A stretch of 64,000 nt of DNA from Biomaibacter acetigenes. Lineage in GTDB: Bacteria; Bacillota; Thermosediminibacteria; Thermosediminibacterales; Tepidanaerobacteraceae. The position numbers and the translations under genes were made by a program. The first letter of the stretch is position 1. The number at the start of each line of letters is the position of its first letter. The DNA lies in assembly GCF_003691585.1 (NCBI RefSeq), contig NZ_CP033169.1:186001-250000 (forward strand), in the 5' to 3' direction. Below are positions 43,579 to 51,079 of the stretch, in pieces. Under the pieces are notes generated by a model, which was not told where the DNA came from, searched no databases, and saw only the letters and a program-made list of their open reading frames with translations.

Positions 43579-44229
43579 GTGCTTCAAAAATGTTCTCGAA
43601 CACTGTCAAGGCTGATTATTCTGGGGGCTGCATCAGACAGATACAAGCCGGAAATTATAGAATACGGGCTTATGATTATTTTAGGCACCTTTTTTAAAAT
43701 TGCATCTATCATCGCCATATCTTTTTTCTTAAAAACATTTACCGAGACCATAATAAGCCTTTCGGTCTATGTGCTCATCCGCCATTTTGCGGGGGGAGCC
43801 CACTTAAAAACTTACGGCATGTGTTTTATTACCGGTGTCCTTATGTTTTCCATAAATGGTCTGGTGGCAAAACGTGTAGATATACCTCTGAATATGCTGA
43901 TTTTAATAACGGATATGGTTCTCATGATTGGTCTTTTCATTACATTGAATTGGGTTCCTGCCGGGACGGAGAAAAAGATAATCCGCAATGTCCGGATAAG
44001 GCAACGCCTTCAGGGCATCACCATGATTTTGCTGGGGGTTCTAGGTGTAGTTGCCAATATATTTTACTTTATCGGGCTAAAAACGTATATTATGGCTCTT
44101 TTTTTAGGGGCGCTTGAGGAGCTTTTTTTCATCACTCCCGCAGGATATAGAGTGTTAAATGCTGATTTTGTCGGAAGCAAAAAACATACTGGAAAGGTTG
44201 AGTATCATGGCGAGCATTCTGGTATGTGA
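43579..44229 (+). CDS. agrB: AgrB-type peptide-processing endopeptidase
   Basis: A 216-residue membrane protein of the AgrB family. The catalytic pair is visible in YVLIRHFAGGAHLKTYGMCFITGVL: His of GGAH and Cys seven residues later, the spacing of His77/Cys84 in Staphylococcus AgrB. Several membrane helices surround it. AgrB cleaves the AgrD C-terminal tail and helps form the cyclic peptide. The GTG start follows AGGAGG. Its 3' end overlaps the start of the response-regulator gene by 23 bp. Its substrate is presumably the AgrD peptide(s) at 41060 and 40155, unusually far upstream. Confidence 0.93.
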   Translation: MLQKCSRTLSRLIILGAASDRYKPEIIEYGLMIILGTFFKIASIIAISFFLKTFTETIISLSVYVLIRHFAGGAHLKTYGMCFITGVLMFSINGLVAKRVDIPLNMLILITDMVLMIGLFITLNWVPAGTEKKIIRNVRIRQRLQGITMILLGVLGVVANIFYFIGLKTYIMALFLGALEELFFITPAGYRVLNADFVGSKKHTGKVEYHGEHSGM

Positions 44230-44920
44230 GGATGATAAGAGTACCCTTGTGATGTTTTGCAAGCTTCTAGAAGTAAATCCTCTCATAGATGAAATATATC
44301 GGGCCGGCACCGGCAATGAAGCTGTCCGGATAATAAAGGAAAAATCTCCCGATATACTCATCCTTGACATAGATTTACCCGATATAGACGGTATCCAGGT
44401 GGCAAAGATTGCCTGCGACCTGAACCCAAAAGTGTCAGTAGCATTTGTTACCGGGTACCCTGATTTTGCAGCTCAATCCTTTGTAGTGCATCCTTACGAT
44501 TACATCATAAAACCCATAGATGTGGAGAGATTCCTGGATACGGTAAATAAACTGGCTACAAAGTTGGAATGTGACATCTTGAAAAATAAACTCAAATTGA
44601 CCGGGAAGTTTCCACTCAAGACAGAGGATGGCATAATGTTTCTAAACTTGGATGATGTAATCTTTATAGAAAAGAATGGAAAAGAAACTATCATCCACAC
44701 CAAAAGTGGAATGCACAAGTGCAATTGCAATCTGAAAGACCTGGAATCAAATCTAAATGAAGAATTTTACAGGGTTCACAAGTCATTTATAGTAAATGTC
44801 ACCATGATAGAACGGATAAAGAACATTGGGGAGTCTTATGTTATTACATTTCATGACAATGATAAGATTGCTTTGATGAGTAAAAGTAGATTCCAGTTTT
44901 TAAAAGAGAAATTGGTATAA
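44207..44920 (+). CDS. AgrA-like LytTR response regulator
   Basis: A 237-residue two-domain regulator. Residues 1-120 form a receiver with CEDDKSTLVMFCKLLEV, phospho-acceptor Asp in DILILDIDLPDIDGIQVAKIA and KPIDVERFL. Residues ~135-237 form a LytTR DNA-binding domain: FPLKTEDGIMFLNLDDVIFIEKNGKETIIHTKSG ... LEEFYRVHKSFIVNV-type stretch, FHDNDKIALMSKSR. The start at 44207 has GGAAAGG upstream; a longer in-frame ATG at 44159 lies deep in agrB. It should be phosphorylated by the adjacent kinase and control peptide or target genes. Confidence 0.92.
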   Translation: MASILVCEDDKSTLVMFCKLLEVNPLIDEIYRAGTGNEAVRIIKEKSPDILILDIDLPDIDGIQVAKIACDLNPKVSVAFVTGYPDFAAQSFVVHPYDYIIKPIDVERFLDTVNKLATKLECDILKNKLKLTGKFPLKTEDGIMFLNLDDVIFIEKNGKETIIHTKSGMHKCNCNLKDLESNLNEEFYRVHKSFIVNVTMIERIKNIGESYVITFHDNDKIALMSKSRFQFLKEKLV

Positions 44921-44941
44921 ATTTTGAAATGGTGGGATGAT

Positions 44942-45784
44942 GTGAATGTGTTTAATAAAAATCTCATAATTATATTTGCATTTACAGTGCAGATGTTCTT
45001 TATACTCATATTAAATCAGTGGATGGTAGCCTCCGACCGGCAGCTTTATATGAGAAATTTGCCCTTTTTTATCATTTATCTCTTGGCTTCGCTGGTACTT
45101 TATTTCTACATAATTAAAACTACCGAGAGTTTTACCAGGAAGGAGATCGAATATAAGTCTATTAAAGCCCATTGGAAAGAGATAGAAGAATTGTTGAATA
45201 CCTTGAACGGCCAGAGGCACCAATATTCAAAACATATACAGACTATTCAAGCCTTGCTTTATACCGAAGAATATGATGAACTCAAAGAATATATAAACGG
45301 CATAGCCGGGGAATACAGGGCTACTGGAGAAATGTTGAGGCTGGGGAACATGGCTCTAAATGCGGTGGTAAATGTAAAAAGAGAGCTTATGGCGAGAAAT
45401 AACATAGCTTTTAAAGCCGAAGTCTTGGCAAAAGTAAATGATACCGGCATCAGCTCCTGGGATCTGAGCACGGTCATCGGCAATATTCTTGACAATGCCA
45501 TAGAAGCTGTACTGGAAAAGCCGGATGACCGGCAGATATATTTTGAAACGGATTATAAAAAGGGATATTTTATATTCAGGATATCCAACAACGGCAATCG
45601 AATAGATGAAAATGATCTAGGTAAAATCTTTCAACCAGGCTACAGTACAAGAGAGCATGAGACACGGGGATACGGCCTCTATGTGGTAAAAAAGATATTG
45701 GATAAATGCGGCGGCTGGATAAAAGTACAATCAAGTCAAGAATTAACCACCTTTACTGTATACTTGCCGGGAAAAACGTTGTAA
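44942..45784 (+). CDS. AgrC/CitA-like GHKL sensor histidine kinase
   Basis: A 280-residue kinase with only two N-terminal membrane helices (IIIFAFTVQMFFILILNQW, FFIIYLLASLVLYFYII), so it lacks the full AgrC peptide sensor; the separate five-helix protein at 43064 may supply that. The dimerisation/phospho-acceptor region has QRHQYSKHIQTIQALL, and the GHKL ATPase has STVIGNILDNAIEAVLE (N box), FRISNNGNRI and TRGYGLYVVKKILDKCGG (G box). The GTG at 44942 after GGTGGG is preferred to a TTG at 44924. It ends the agr unit; the SAM-riboswitch promoter follows. Confidence 0.88.
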   Translation: MNVFNKNLIIIFAFTVQMFFILILNQWMVASDRQLYMRNLPFFIIYLLASLVLYFYIIKTTESFTRKEIEYKSIKAHWKEIEELLNTLNGQRHQYSKHIQTIQALLYTEEYDELKEYINGIAGEYRATGEMLRLGNMALNAVVNVKRELMARNNIAFKAEVLAKVNDTGISSWDLSTVIGNILDNAIEAVLEKPDDRQIYFETDYKKGYFIFRISNNGNRIDENDLGKIFQPGYSTREHETRGYGLYVVKKILDKCGGWIKVQSSQELTTFTVYLPGKTL

Positions 45785-45841
45785 AATACTATAATACTAT
45801 ATACTTGGCGAATGGATACAAAATAGCAGGTAATTTTCATA

Positions 45842-45871
45842 TTGACAAATAATATGTCTAAATAGTATAAT
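45842..45871 (+). promoter_or_regulatory. Sigma-A promoter of the SAM-riboswitch operon
   Basis: A perfect TTGACA (45842-45847) and a perfect TATAAT (45866-45871) are separated by 18 bp. Confidence 0.85.
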
Positions 45872-45886
45872 CTATGACAACAACAT

Positions 45887-45902
45887 TTTAGCGCGCTAAA
45901 AG
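45887..45902. repeat. 16-bp perfect palindrome in the SAM-operon leader
   Basis: TTTTAGCGCGCTAAAA lies about 10 nt after the predicted start point and before the aptamer, a place suited to an operator. Confidence 0.6.
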
Positions 45903-45915
45903 TTAACATTGGATG

Positions 45916-46032
45916 CTCTCATCCAGAGAGGCGGAGGGACTGGCCCTATGAAGCCCGGCAACCGTCAGCAACATGTCTGCTGGAACCGGTGCCAATTCCT
46001 GCAAAGCGCTAAAGCGCTTTGGAAGATGAGAG
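45916..46032 (+). promoter_or_regulatory. SAM-I (S-box) riboswitch
   Basis: The closing stem CTCTCATC/GATGAGAG encloses AGAGAGGCGGAGGGACTGGC, CCTATGAAGCCCGGCAACC, GGTGCCAATTCC and TGCAAAGCGC, all S-box landmarks. A terminator follows at 46049. With SAM bound the antiterminator cannot form, so the downstream transporter and enzymes are expected to be on only when SAM is low. Confidence 0.97.
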
Positions 46033-46048
46033 GAAGGTAGTGGACATT

Positions 46049-46078
46049 ACCCTCTTCTCAGGAAGAGGGTTTTTTGTT
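46049..46078 (+). terminator. SAM-riboswitch terminator
   Basis: ACCCTCTTC and GAAGAGGGT form a stem with a 4-base loop followed by TTTTTTGTTTT, 17 bp after the aptamer. Confidence 0.92.
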
Positions 46079-46127
46079 TTCCCTTCCGCCTCATCTAGAA
46101 AAACACAATTTTACAGGAGGAAGAGAA

Positions 46128-46972
46128 ATGAAAACATTAAAAATCCTTGTAACCATTACTATCATTGCCGCTTTGAGCATTGGCTTACTGGGGGGTTGCG
46201 GACAGAAGGCCGCTTCTCCTGATGCTGGCAGCGATAAAGCCGGTTCAGAAAAACCTCAGATACTCAAGGTGGGAGCCACCGACGGCCCCTTTGCCCAGAT
46301 ACTGGAGGCGGTAAAGCCCATCCTGGCAAAGGAAAAAATAGACCTCCAGGTGGTGGTGTTCAATGATTATGTCCGGCCCAACATAGCCCTTTCGGAAGGC
46401 GAAATCGATGCCAATACATTCCAGCATATACCTTATTTTGAAAATTCACGAAGGACAGAAATCTCAAGCTTTCCATCATAGGAAAGACCATCATATTGCC
46501 CATGGCTATATATTCCAAAAAATATAAATCCCTGGATGAACTGCCTGAGGGAGCAAAGATTGCTATTCCCAACGACCCCACCAATGGTGGGAGAGCCCTT
46601 ATACTCTTTGCCAGAGGCGGCCTCTTTAAGCTAAAAGATGGAGTGGGTATAAACGCTACCGTCAATGATATAGTTGAAAACAAGAAAAACATAAAAGTAT
46701 TGGAAGTAGAAGCTGCCCAGACCCCCAGAGTGCTTCCCGATGTGGATGCGGCGGCTATAAACTCAAACTATGCTATTCCTCTGGGCCTCAATCCTCAAAA
46801 GGATTCCATCCTGGTGGAAGATGCGAATTCGCCCTATGTCTGCATCGCCGCCGTCAGGACCGAAGACAGGGATAAACCCATTTTCAAGAAATTCATGGAA
46901 GCATATCAATCACCGGAGATTAAGAAGTTCATCCAGGATACTTTTAAGGGCTCGGTGATTCCCGCTTTCTAG
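46128..46972 (+). CDS. metQ: MetQ/NlpA-type methionine-binding lipoprotein (frameshifted)
   Basis: The substrate-binding protein of a methionine ABC importer. The signal ITIIAALSIGLLGGC has a lipobox. Then VGATDGPFAQILEAVKPILAKE, VVVFNDYVRPNIALSEGEIDANTFQHIPYF and, after a lost base at 46441-46446, FTKDRNLKLSIIGKTIILPMAIYSKKYKSLDELPEGAKIAIPNDPTNGGRAL continue in the second frame to 46972. Restoring one T gives a normal protein of about 280 residues. The SAM riboswitch supports methionine or a precursor as ligand. The permease and ATPase genes (metI, metN) are not adjacent, which is unusual. Confidence 0.9.
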
Positions 46973-47009
46973 AAACATAATTATTTTTAAAGAAAAGGAG
47001 AACCTTAAA

Positions 47010-48101
47010 ATGCATCTTGTCATGGCATCACCCAACCGCTATATTCAGGAACCCGGCATTTTGAAAACCGCAGGGGAGCACATAGCTCCCATAGGAAGGA
47101 AGGTGCTGCTGGTGGGAGATAACACCACCCTGAGCGTGGTGGAGCCCGACCTTTATGAAAGTCTTGATAGAACCGGGTTGGAATATAAAAAAGAAGTTTT
47201 CGGAGGCGAGGTCACCGATGCCGAAACCCAGCGCATAGCGAAGCTGGCCGAAGATGAGAGTTTTGACGTAATAGCCGGCGTAGGCGGCGGTAAGGCCATA
47301 GATACCGCCAAAGCTGCGGCTGCCTTTTCCAACCGGCCTCTTGTCACCATCCCCACCATAGCCGCCACCTGCGCGGCCTGGACGCCTCTATCGGTGTTTT
47401 ACAATGAGGAGGGCGCCTTTATCCGCTATACGGTGTTTCAAAACAGCCCGCGCCTTACGCTGGCGGATACCCGCATCATAGCCGAAGCTCCCGTAAGGTA
47501 TTTCAATGCCGGCATTGCCGACACCGTGGTGAAGTGGTATGAAGCCGAAGCTTCATCGGCCAATAAAAATAAAAACATCCCCACCGTGGCGGGGCTTTCT
47601 ATGGCCAGGTTGTGCGCCGAAACCCTTTTTGAATACGGTATACAGGCATCCCATGACGTGGAACAAAAAAAGCCCACCGAAGCTGTGCAAAAATGCATCG
47701 ATGCCATCATCGCTTTAAGCGGCATGGTGGGCGGCCTTGGCAGCGACAACTGCCGCATAGCCGCCGCCCATGCCATTCACAACGGCTTTTGCGTCCTGGA
47801 AAAAACCCATCACCTTTTCCACGGGGAAAAAGTGGCCTTTGCCACTATTGTGCAGCTTACCATGGAAAAGAGAAGCGAAGATGAAATAAATAAGCTCATA
47901 GATTTCCTGAAGGGAATCCACCAGCCGGTTACGCTTGAAGACATGTGTGAAGGCGGTTTCACCGGCGAAGAACTCACCAGGGTAGCGGAAGCTTCCTGCG
48001 TACCGGAAGAATCCATCCACAACATGCCTTTTACCGTGACACCGGACATGGTAAAAGACGCCATACTCGAAGCTGACCGCCTGGGAATGGGGAGGAAATA
48101 A
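47010..48101 (+). CDS. Iron-type dehydrogenase of the glycerol dehydrogenase family
   Basis: A 363-residue metal-dependent alcohol dehydrogenase: N-terminal NAD domain with GVGGGKAIDTAKAAAAF and TIPTIAATCAAWTPLSVFY, metal site residues in YFNAGIADTVVKWYEAEA (Asp), AAAHAIHNGF (His) and THHLFHGEKVAFATIVQL (His). Sequence is closest in pattern to GldA-type glycerol dehydrogenases, but the SAM-riboswitch operon argues for a sulfur-metabolite substrate, for example a methylthio-aldehyde or 2-oxo acid (inference). AAAGGAG precedes the ATG; the next gene starts 2 bp after its stop. Confidence 0.85.
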   Translation: MHLVMASPNRYIQEPGILKTAGEHIAPIGRKVLLVGDNTTLSVVEPDLYESLDRTGLEYKKEVFGGEVTDAETQRIAKLAEDESFDVIAGVGGGKAIDTAKAAAAFSNRPLVTIPTIAATCAAWTPLSVFYNEEGAFIRYTVFQNSPRLTLADTRIIAEAPVRYFNAGIADTVVKWYEAEASSANKNKNIPTVAGLSMARLCAETLFEYGIQASHDVEQKKPTEAVQKCIDAIIALSGMVGGLGSDNCRIAAAHAIHNGFCVLEKTHHLFHGEKVAFATIVQLTMEKRSEDEINKLIDFLKGIHQPVTLEDMCEGGFTGEELTRVAEASCVPEESIHNMPFTVTPDMVKDAILEADRLGMGRK

Positions 48102-48103
48102 AA

Positions 48104-49264
48104 ATGGAATTACAGATAGCAGAAAGAATAAAGACTCTTCCTGTTCACTTTTTTTCAAATCTGGTCAAGAAAGCAGAGGCCCAAAAGGCCGAAGGCGTGG
48201 ATGTCATTGATTTAGGGCGGGGAAGCCCGGACCTTGCCACACCGCCACATATTGTGAAGGCTCTGAAAAGCGCCGCCGAGGACCCTGCCACCCACCGGTA
48301 TCCGCTCTTCACCGGCCTGCCGGAATTAAAGGAGGCCATAGCGGTATTTTACAAGCGGGAATTTGATGTGGAGCTTTCGCCGGAAAAAGAGGTGGCCATA
48401 CTTTTTGGCTCCAAGACGGGCGTTGTGGAGCTACCCCAGTGTATATTAAATCCCGGAGATATATGTCTGATGCCGGACCCGGGGTATCCCGACTATCTTT
48501 CCGGGGTACACTTTTCTCAGGCTGTAAATTACTTTATGCCGCTTACCGCTGAAAACGGCTTTTTGCCGGACCTTGGGAGTATCCCAGAGGAAATTAAAAA
48601 AAGAGCAAAACTCATGTTTTTGAATTATCCCAATAATCCCACCACGGCGGTGGGCAGCCGGGAATTCTATGAAGATACGGTGAAATTTGCGGAAGAAAAC
48701 GGCATCATCATAGCCCATGATTTTGCCTACGGTTCCATAGTCTTTGACGGAAAAACCGCTCCCAGCTTTTTATCCGTGCCCGGGGCCAGAGAAGTGGGCG
48801 TGGAATTCTACTCGCTTTCCAAGACCTACAACATGGCAGGATGGAGGGTGGGATTTGCGCTGGGAAATGAAAAAATAATTTCGGCCATCAACACCATCCA
48901 GAACCATTACTTCGCAGGGCTTTTTACTGCGGTGCAGTGGGCTGCGGTGGCAGCCCTCAGCATGTCCCAGGACTGCGTCAAAGAGCTTGTACAGACATAT
49001 CAGAGGCGGAGGGATGTATTTGTGGGCGCTTTAAGAAAGGGAGGCATTGAAGTTTTAAATCCCCCGGCCACTTTTTTCGTGTGGATAAAGGTTCCCCAAA
49101 ATTACACCTCCGAAGAATTTACCGATTTGCTCTTGAACCGGGCAGGCGTGGTGGTGGCCCCCGGCATTGGCTTTGGCAGTCAGGGCGAGGGATATATAAG
49201 GGCATCCCTGCTATGCGACGAAAGCCGCCTGGCGGAAGCCGCCCACCGGATGACAAACCTTTAG
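48104..49264 (+). CDS. Class I/II PLP aminotransferase, likely methionine-related
   Basis: A 386-residue fold-type I aminotransferase: DLGRGSPDLATPPHIVKAL, YPLFTGLPELKEAIA, MPDPGYPDYLSG, LNYPNNPTTAVG, AHDFAYGSIVFDG, and the PLP-Lys motif SLSKTYNMAGWRVGFALG. Such enzymes act on aromatic or branched amino acids or on 2-oxo-4-methylthiobutanoate. Being in a SAM-riboswitch operon with metQ, it may catalyse the final transamination to methionine as MtnE does; sequence alone does not settle this. It is tightly coupled to the dehydrogenase gene. A hairpin that also holds the yabP ribosome site follows. Confidence 0.85.
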   Translation: MELQIAERIKTLPVHFFSNLVKKAEAQKAEGVDVIDLGRGSPDLATPPHIVKALKSAAEDPATHRYPLFTGLPELKEAIAVFYKREFDVELSPEKEVAILFGSKTGVVELPQCILNPGDICLMPDPGYPDYLSGVHFSQAVNYFMPLTAENGFLPDLGSIPEEIKKRAKLMFLNYPNNPTTAVGSREFYEDTVKFAEENGIIIAHDFAYGSIVFDGKTAPSFLSVPGAREVGVEFYSLSKTYNMAGWRVGFALGNEKIISAINTIQNHYFAGLFTAVQWAAVAALSMSQDCVKELVQTYQRRRDVFVGALRKGGIEVLNPPATFFVWIKVPQNYTSEEFTDLLLNRAGVVVAPGIGFGSQGEGYIRASLLCDESRLAEAAHRMTNL

Positions 49265-49288
49265 ATGACAAACTTTCATAAAATAATG

Positions 49289-49332
49289 CCCTCCCGAATA
49301 TATTTTTTAAGGGAAAATATATTTAGGGAGGG
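49289..49332 (+). promoter_or_regulatory. Hairpin that is a terminator and covers the yabP ribosome site
   Basis: CCCTCCC (49289-49295) pairs with GGGAGGG (49326-49332), and AATATATTTT with AAAATATATT inside. The 3' arm GGGAGGG is also the Shine-Dalgarno sequence of yabP, and TTTTATTT follows. The same element can end the upstream operon and block yabP translation on read-through transcripts. Confidence 0.75.
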
Positions 49333-49340
49333 TTTTATTT

Positions 49341-49622
49341 ATGGAAGACAGAGCCACAAAGCAGCACAAGGTCACCCTTACGGACAGGGAAATGCTGGAT
49401 GTGAGCGGAATAATAAATGTGGAAAAATTCACCGATGAAAATGTGATCCTGGAAACCGAACAGGGCATGCTGGATATAAGAGGGGAAAAAATGCACATGA
49501 AGCAGCTGAATCTGGATGGAGGACTGATCATTGTGGAAGGCCATATAAAATCCCTGACGTACTCCGAAGGTACTTCTTCAAAAGAAAAGGGAAAAGGATT
49601 TTTAAGGAACATTTTTAAATGA
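49341..49622 (+). CDS. yabP: Sporulation protein YabP
   Basis: A 93-residue protein of the YabP/YqfC family: HKVTLTDREMLDVSGIINVEKFTDENVILETEQGMLDIRGEKMHMKQLNLDGGLIIVEGHIKSLTYSE. The DR(E)xLxxSGVxxVxxFD-type opening and GxLxIxGxxLxxxxL core are diagnostic. In Bacillus it is made in the mother cell and needed for spore cortex assembly with YabQ. It is followed by yabQ, as expected. Its ribosome site is sequestered in a hairpin, so a mother-cell promoter starting inside the hairpin would be needed for good translation. Confidence 0.93.
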   Translation: MEDRATKQHKVTLTDREMLDVSGIINVEKFTDENVILETEQGMLDIRGEKMHMKQLNLDGGLIIVEGHIKSLTYSEGTSSKEKGKGFLRNIFK

Positions 49623-49662
49623 GCCAATTTCCGCTTAAGTTTTTCTGAGGGGGGTGAAGAGC

Positions 49663-50103
49663 TTGAATTTTTATGAAAACAGCGAGCAGGCGGCGCTGCT
49701 GGCGGCGGCCTTCATACTCGGGTTTTTTGCGGGGTTGCTTTTTGATATTTACCGCCGCATAAGGAATCTCATCGCCCCCGGACCCATACTCACCGCCCTG
49801 GGGGATTTGGCTTTTTGGGGAATCATGAGTGTGGTGACTTTTTATTCCCTGTTCAGGCTGAATTCCGGAGAAGTCCGCGGATACCTTTTCATAGGCTTTG
49901 CTATTGGCCTCCTGTTTTACATGTCCTATATAAGCAGGTATGTCATTGCGGTATTTGTGCTTTTTGATGTTTATGTGAGAAAAAATTTTAAGAGAGTTGC
50001 GTACTCTCTGGGGCGATTAAAGAAGCTTGCAATTTTTACCCTGCCAGTAAGAATTTGTGCCGATGCTCGGAGAATATTTTTTAAAATAAGGCGTAAAAAG
50101 TAG
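49663..50103 (+). CDS. yabQ: Sporulation membrane protein YabQ
   Basis: A 146-residue membrane protein with four helices (AALLAAAFILGFFAGLLFDIYRRIRNL, ALGDLAFWGIMSVVTFYSLF, GYLFIGFAIGLLFYMSYISRYVI, VFVLFDVYV) and a basic tail, matching YabQ (FxxGxxxGxxFDxYRxxR opening). It acts with YabP in cortex formation. The TTG at 49663 after GAGGGGGGTG is preferred to a GTG nine bases upstream that overlaps that ribosome site. Confidence 0.9.
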   Translation: MNFYENSEQAALLAAAFILGFFAGLLFDIYRRIRNLIAPGPILTALGDLAFWGIMSVVTFYSLFRLNSGEVRGYLFIGFAIGLLFYMSYISRYVIAVFVLFDVYVRKNFKRVAYSLGRLKKLAIFTLPVRICADARRIFFKIRRKK

Positions 50104-50169
50104 CAGGATTTTTCTGGAATGAGTCGAATTTTATATATACTAAAGCTTGGATAAAAGGAGGCCTTTAAG

Positions 50170-50454
50170 GTGGCCGTCAGGACGAGAATTAAAATACGCC
50201 ACCTGATTATATTATTTTTCCTGTTTTATGTGGTTTACACACTGGTGGTGCAGCAACTTAAAATGATGGACCTTGCCCGCCAGGAGGCCGAACTCAGGCA
50301 GCAGATTGAAATGGCCATACAGCAAAGGGAACAACTAAAAAAACAGATTCAGCTTCTTCATACCGACAGCTACATAGAAAAGCTGGCCAGGGATAAGCTG
50401 GGGCTGGTAAAGCCCGATGAATACATATATAAAAGTAACAAATCAGCGCCATGA
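50170..50454 (+). CDS. divIC: DivIC/FtsB-type septum formation protein
   Basis: A 94-residue bitopic protein: a basic N-terminus (VRTRIKIRH), one membrane helix (LIILFFLFYVVYTLVVQQL), a coiled coil (QEAELRQQIEMAIQQREQLKKQIQLL) and the conserved IEKLARDKLGLVKPDEYIY end. It joins the divisome with FtsL and DivIB. The GTG start follows AGGAGG. Its place between yabQ and yabR is conserved. Confidence 0.92.
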   Translation: MAVRTRIKIRHLIILFFLFYVVYTLVVQQLKMMDLARQEAELRQQIEMAIQQREQLKKQIQLLHTDSYIEKLARDKLGLVKPDEYIYKSNKSAP

Positions 50455-50530
50455 GCATTATTGACGAATATGGGAAGGTGCAGTATAATTATCGTATTGA
50501 AGGAAAATCTAAAGGAGGAATTCTTTAAGT

Positions 50531-50920
50531 ATGCCTGTTGAGGTAGGCCAGATAGTGGAAGGGAAGATAACGGGTATCACAAAGTTCGGCGCATTTGTAG
50601 AACTTCCGGGCGGTGTAACAGGGCTGGTCCATATTTCAGAAGTTGCTGACAGTTTTGTAAAAGATGTCAACGACTTTTTGAAAGAGAATGATATGGTGAA
50701 AGTCAAGGTCATCGGGATTTCCGAGGATGGCAAGATCAGCCTCTCCATCCGCAAGCTCAAGGAAAGCTCCCGCGACAGGAGGGCAAAAGAAAAGGACAAC
50801 CTCAGTTTCGAGGATAAGCTGGCTAAATTCATGAAGGACAGCGAGGAAAGACTGCTGGATATCAGGAGAAGCCACGAAGCGAAGAGGGGTTCATACGGGA
50901 GGAAGAGAGCGCTTTACTAG
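50531..50920 (+). CDS. yabR: S1-domain RNA-binding protein, YabR-like
   Basis: A 129-residue protein with one N-terminal S1 OB-fold (VGQIVEGKITGITKFGAFVELPGGVTGLVHISEVADSFVKDVNDFLKENDMVKVKVIGISEDGKISLSIRK) and a charged C-terminal tail. It is related to Bacillus YabR/YugI (general stress protein 13), which binds RNA or ribosomes. GGAGG precedes the ATG. It follows divIC in the conserved order. Confidence 0.92.
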   Translation: MPVEVGQIVEGKITGITKFGAFVELPGGVTGLVHISEVADSFVKDVNDFLKENDMVKVKVIGISEDGKISLSIRKLKESSRDRRAKEKDNLSFEDKLAKFMKDSEERLLDIRRSHEAKRGSYGRKRALY

Positions 50921-51011
50921 CAATTATATTTTTATATAATATTAATAGTTAAATTATAATTATACCAGTTATGAAATCTATCCGGGGGAAATCCCGGATT
51001 TTTCAGTTTTT

Positions 51012-51056
51012 GAATCAAGTGAGTCAGAGAACCGTCCCCTGACTCAAACCTGATTC
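51012..51056. repeat. Palindromic dispersed repeat upstream of ppx
   Basis: Nested arms GAATCA/TGATTC and TGAGTCAG/CTGACTCA enclose the AGAACCGTCCC core shared with the copies at 31742 and 32994. It occupies the leader just upstream of the ppx gene. Confidence 0.85.
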
Positions 51057-51079
51057 AATCGATGGAGGGATGTCATGAC

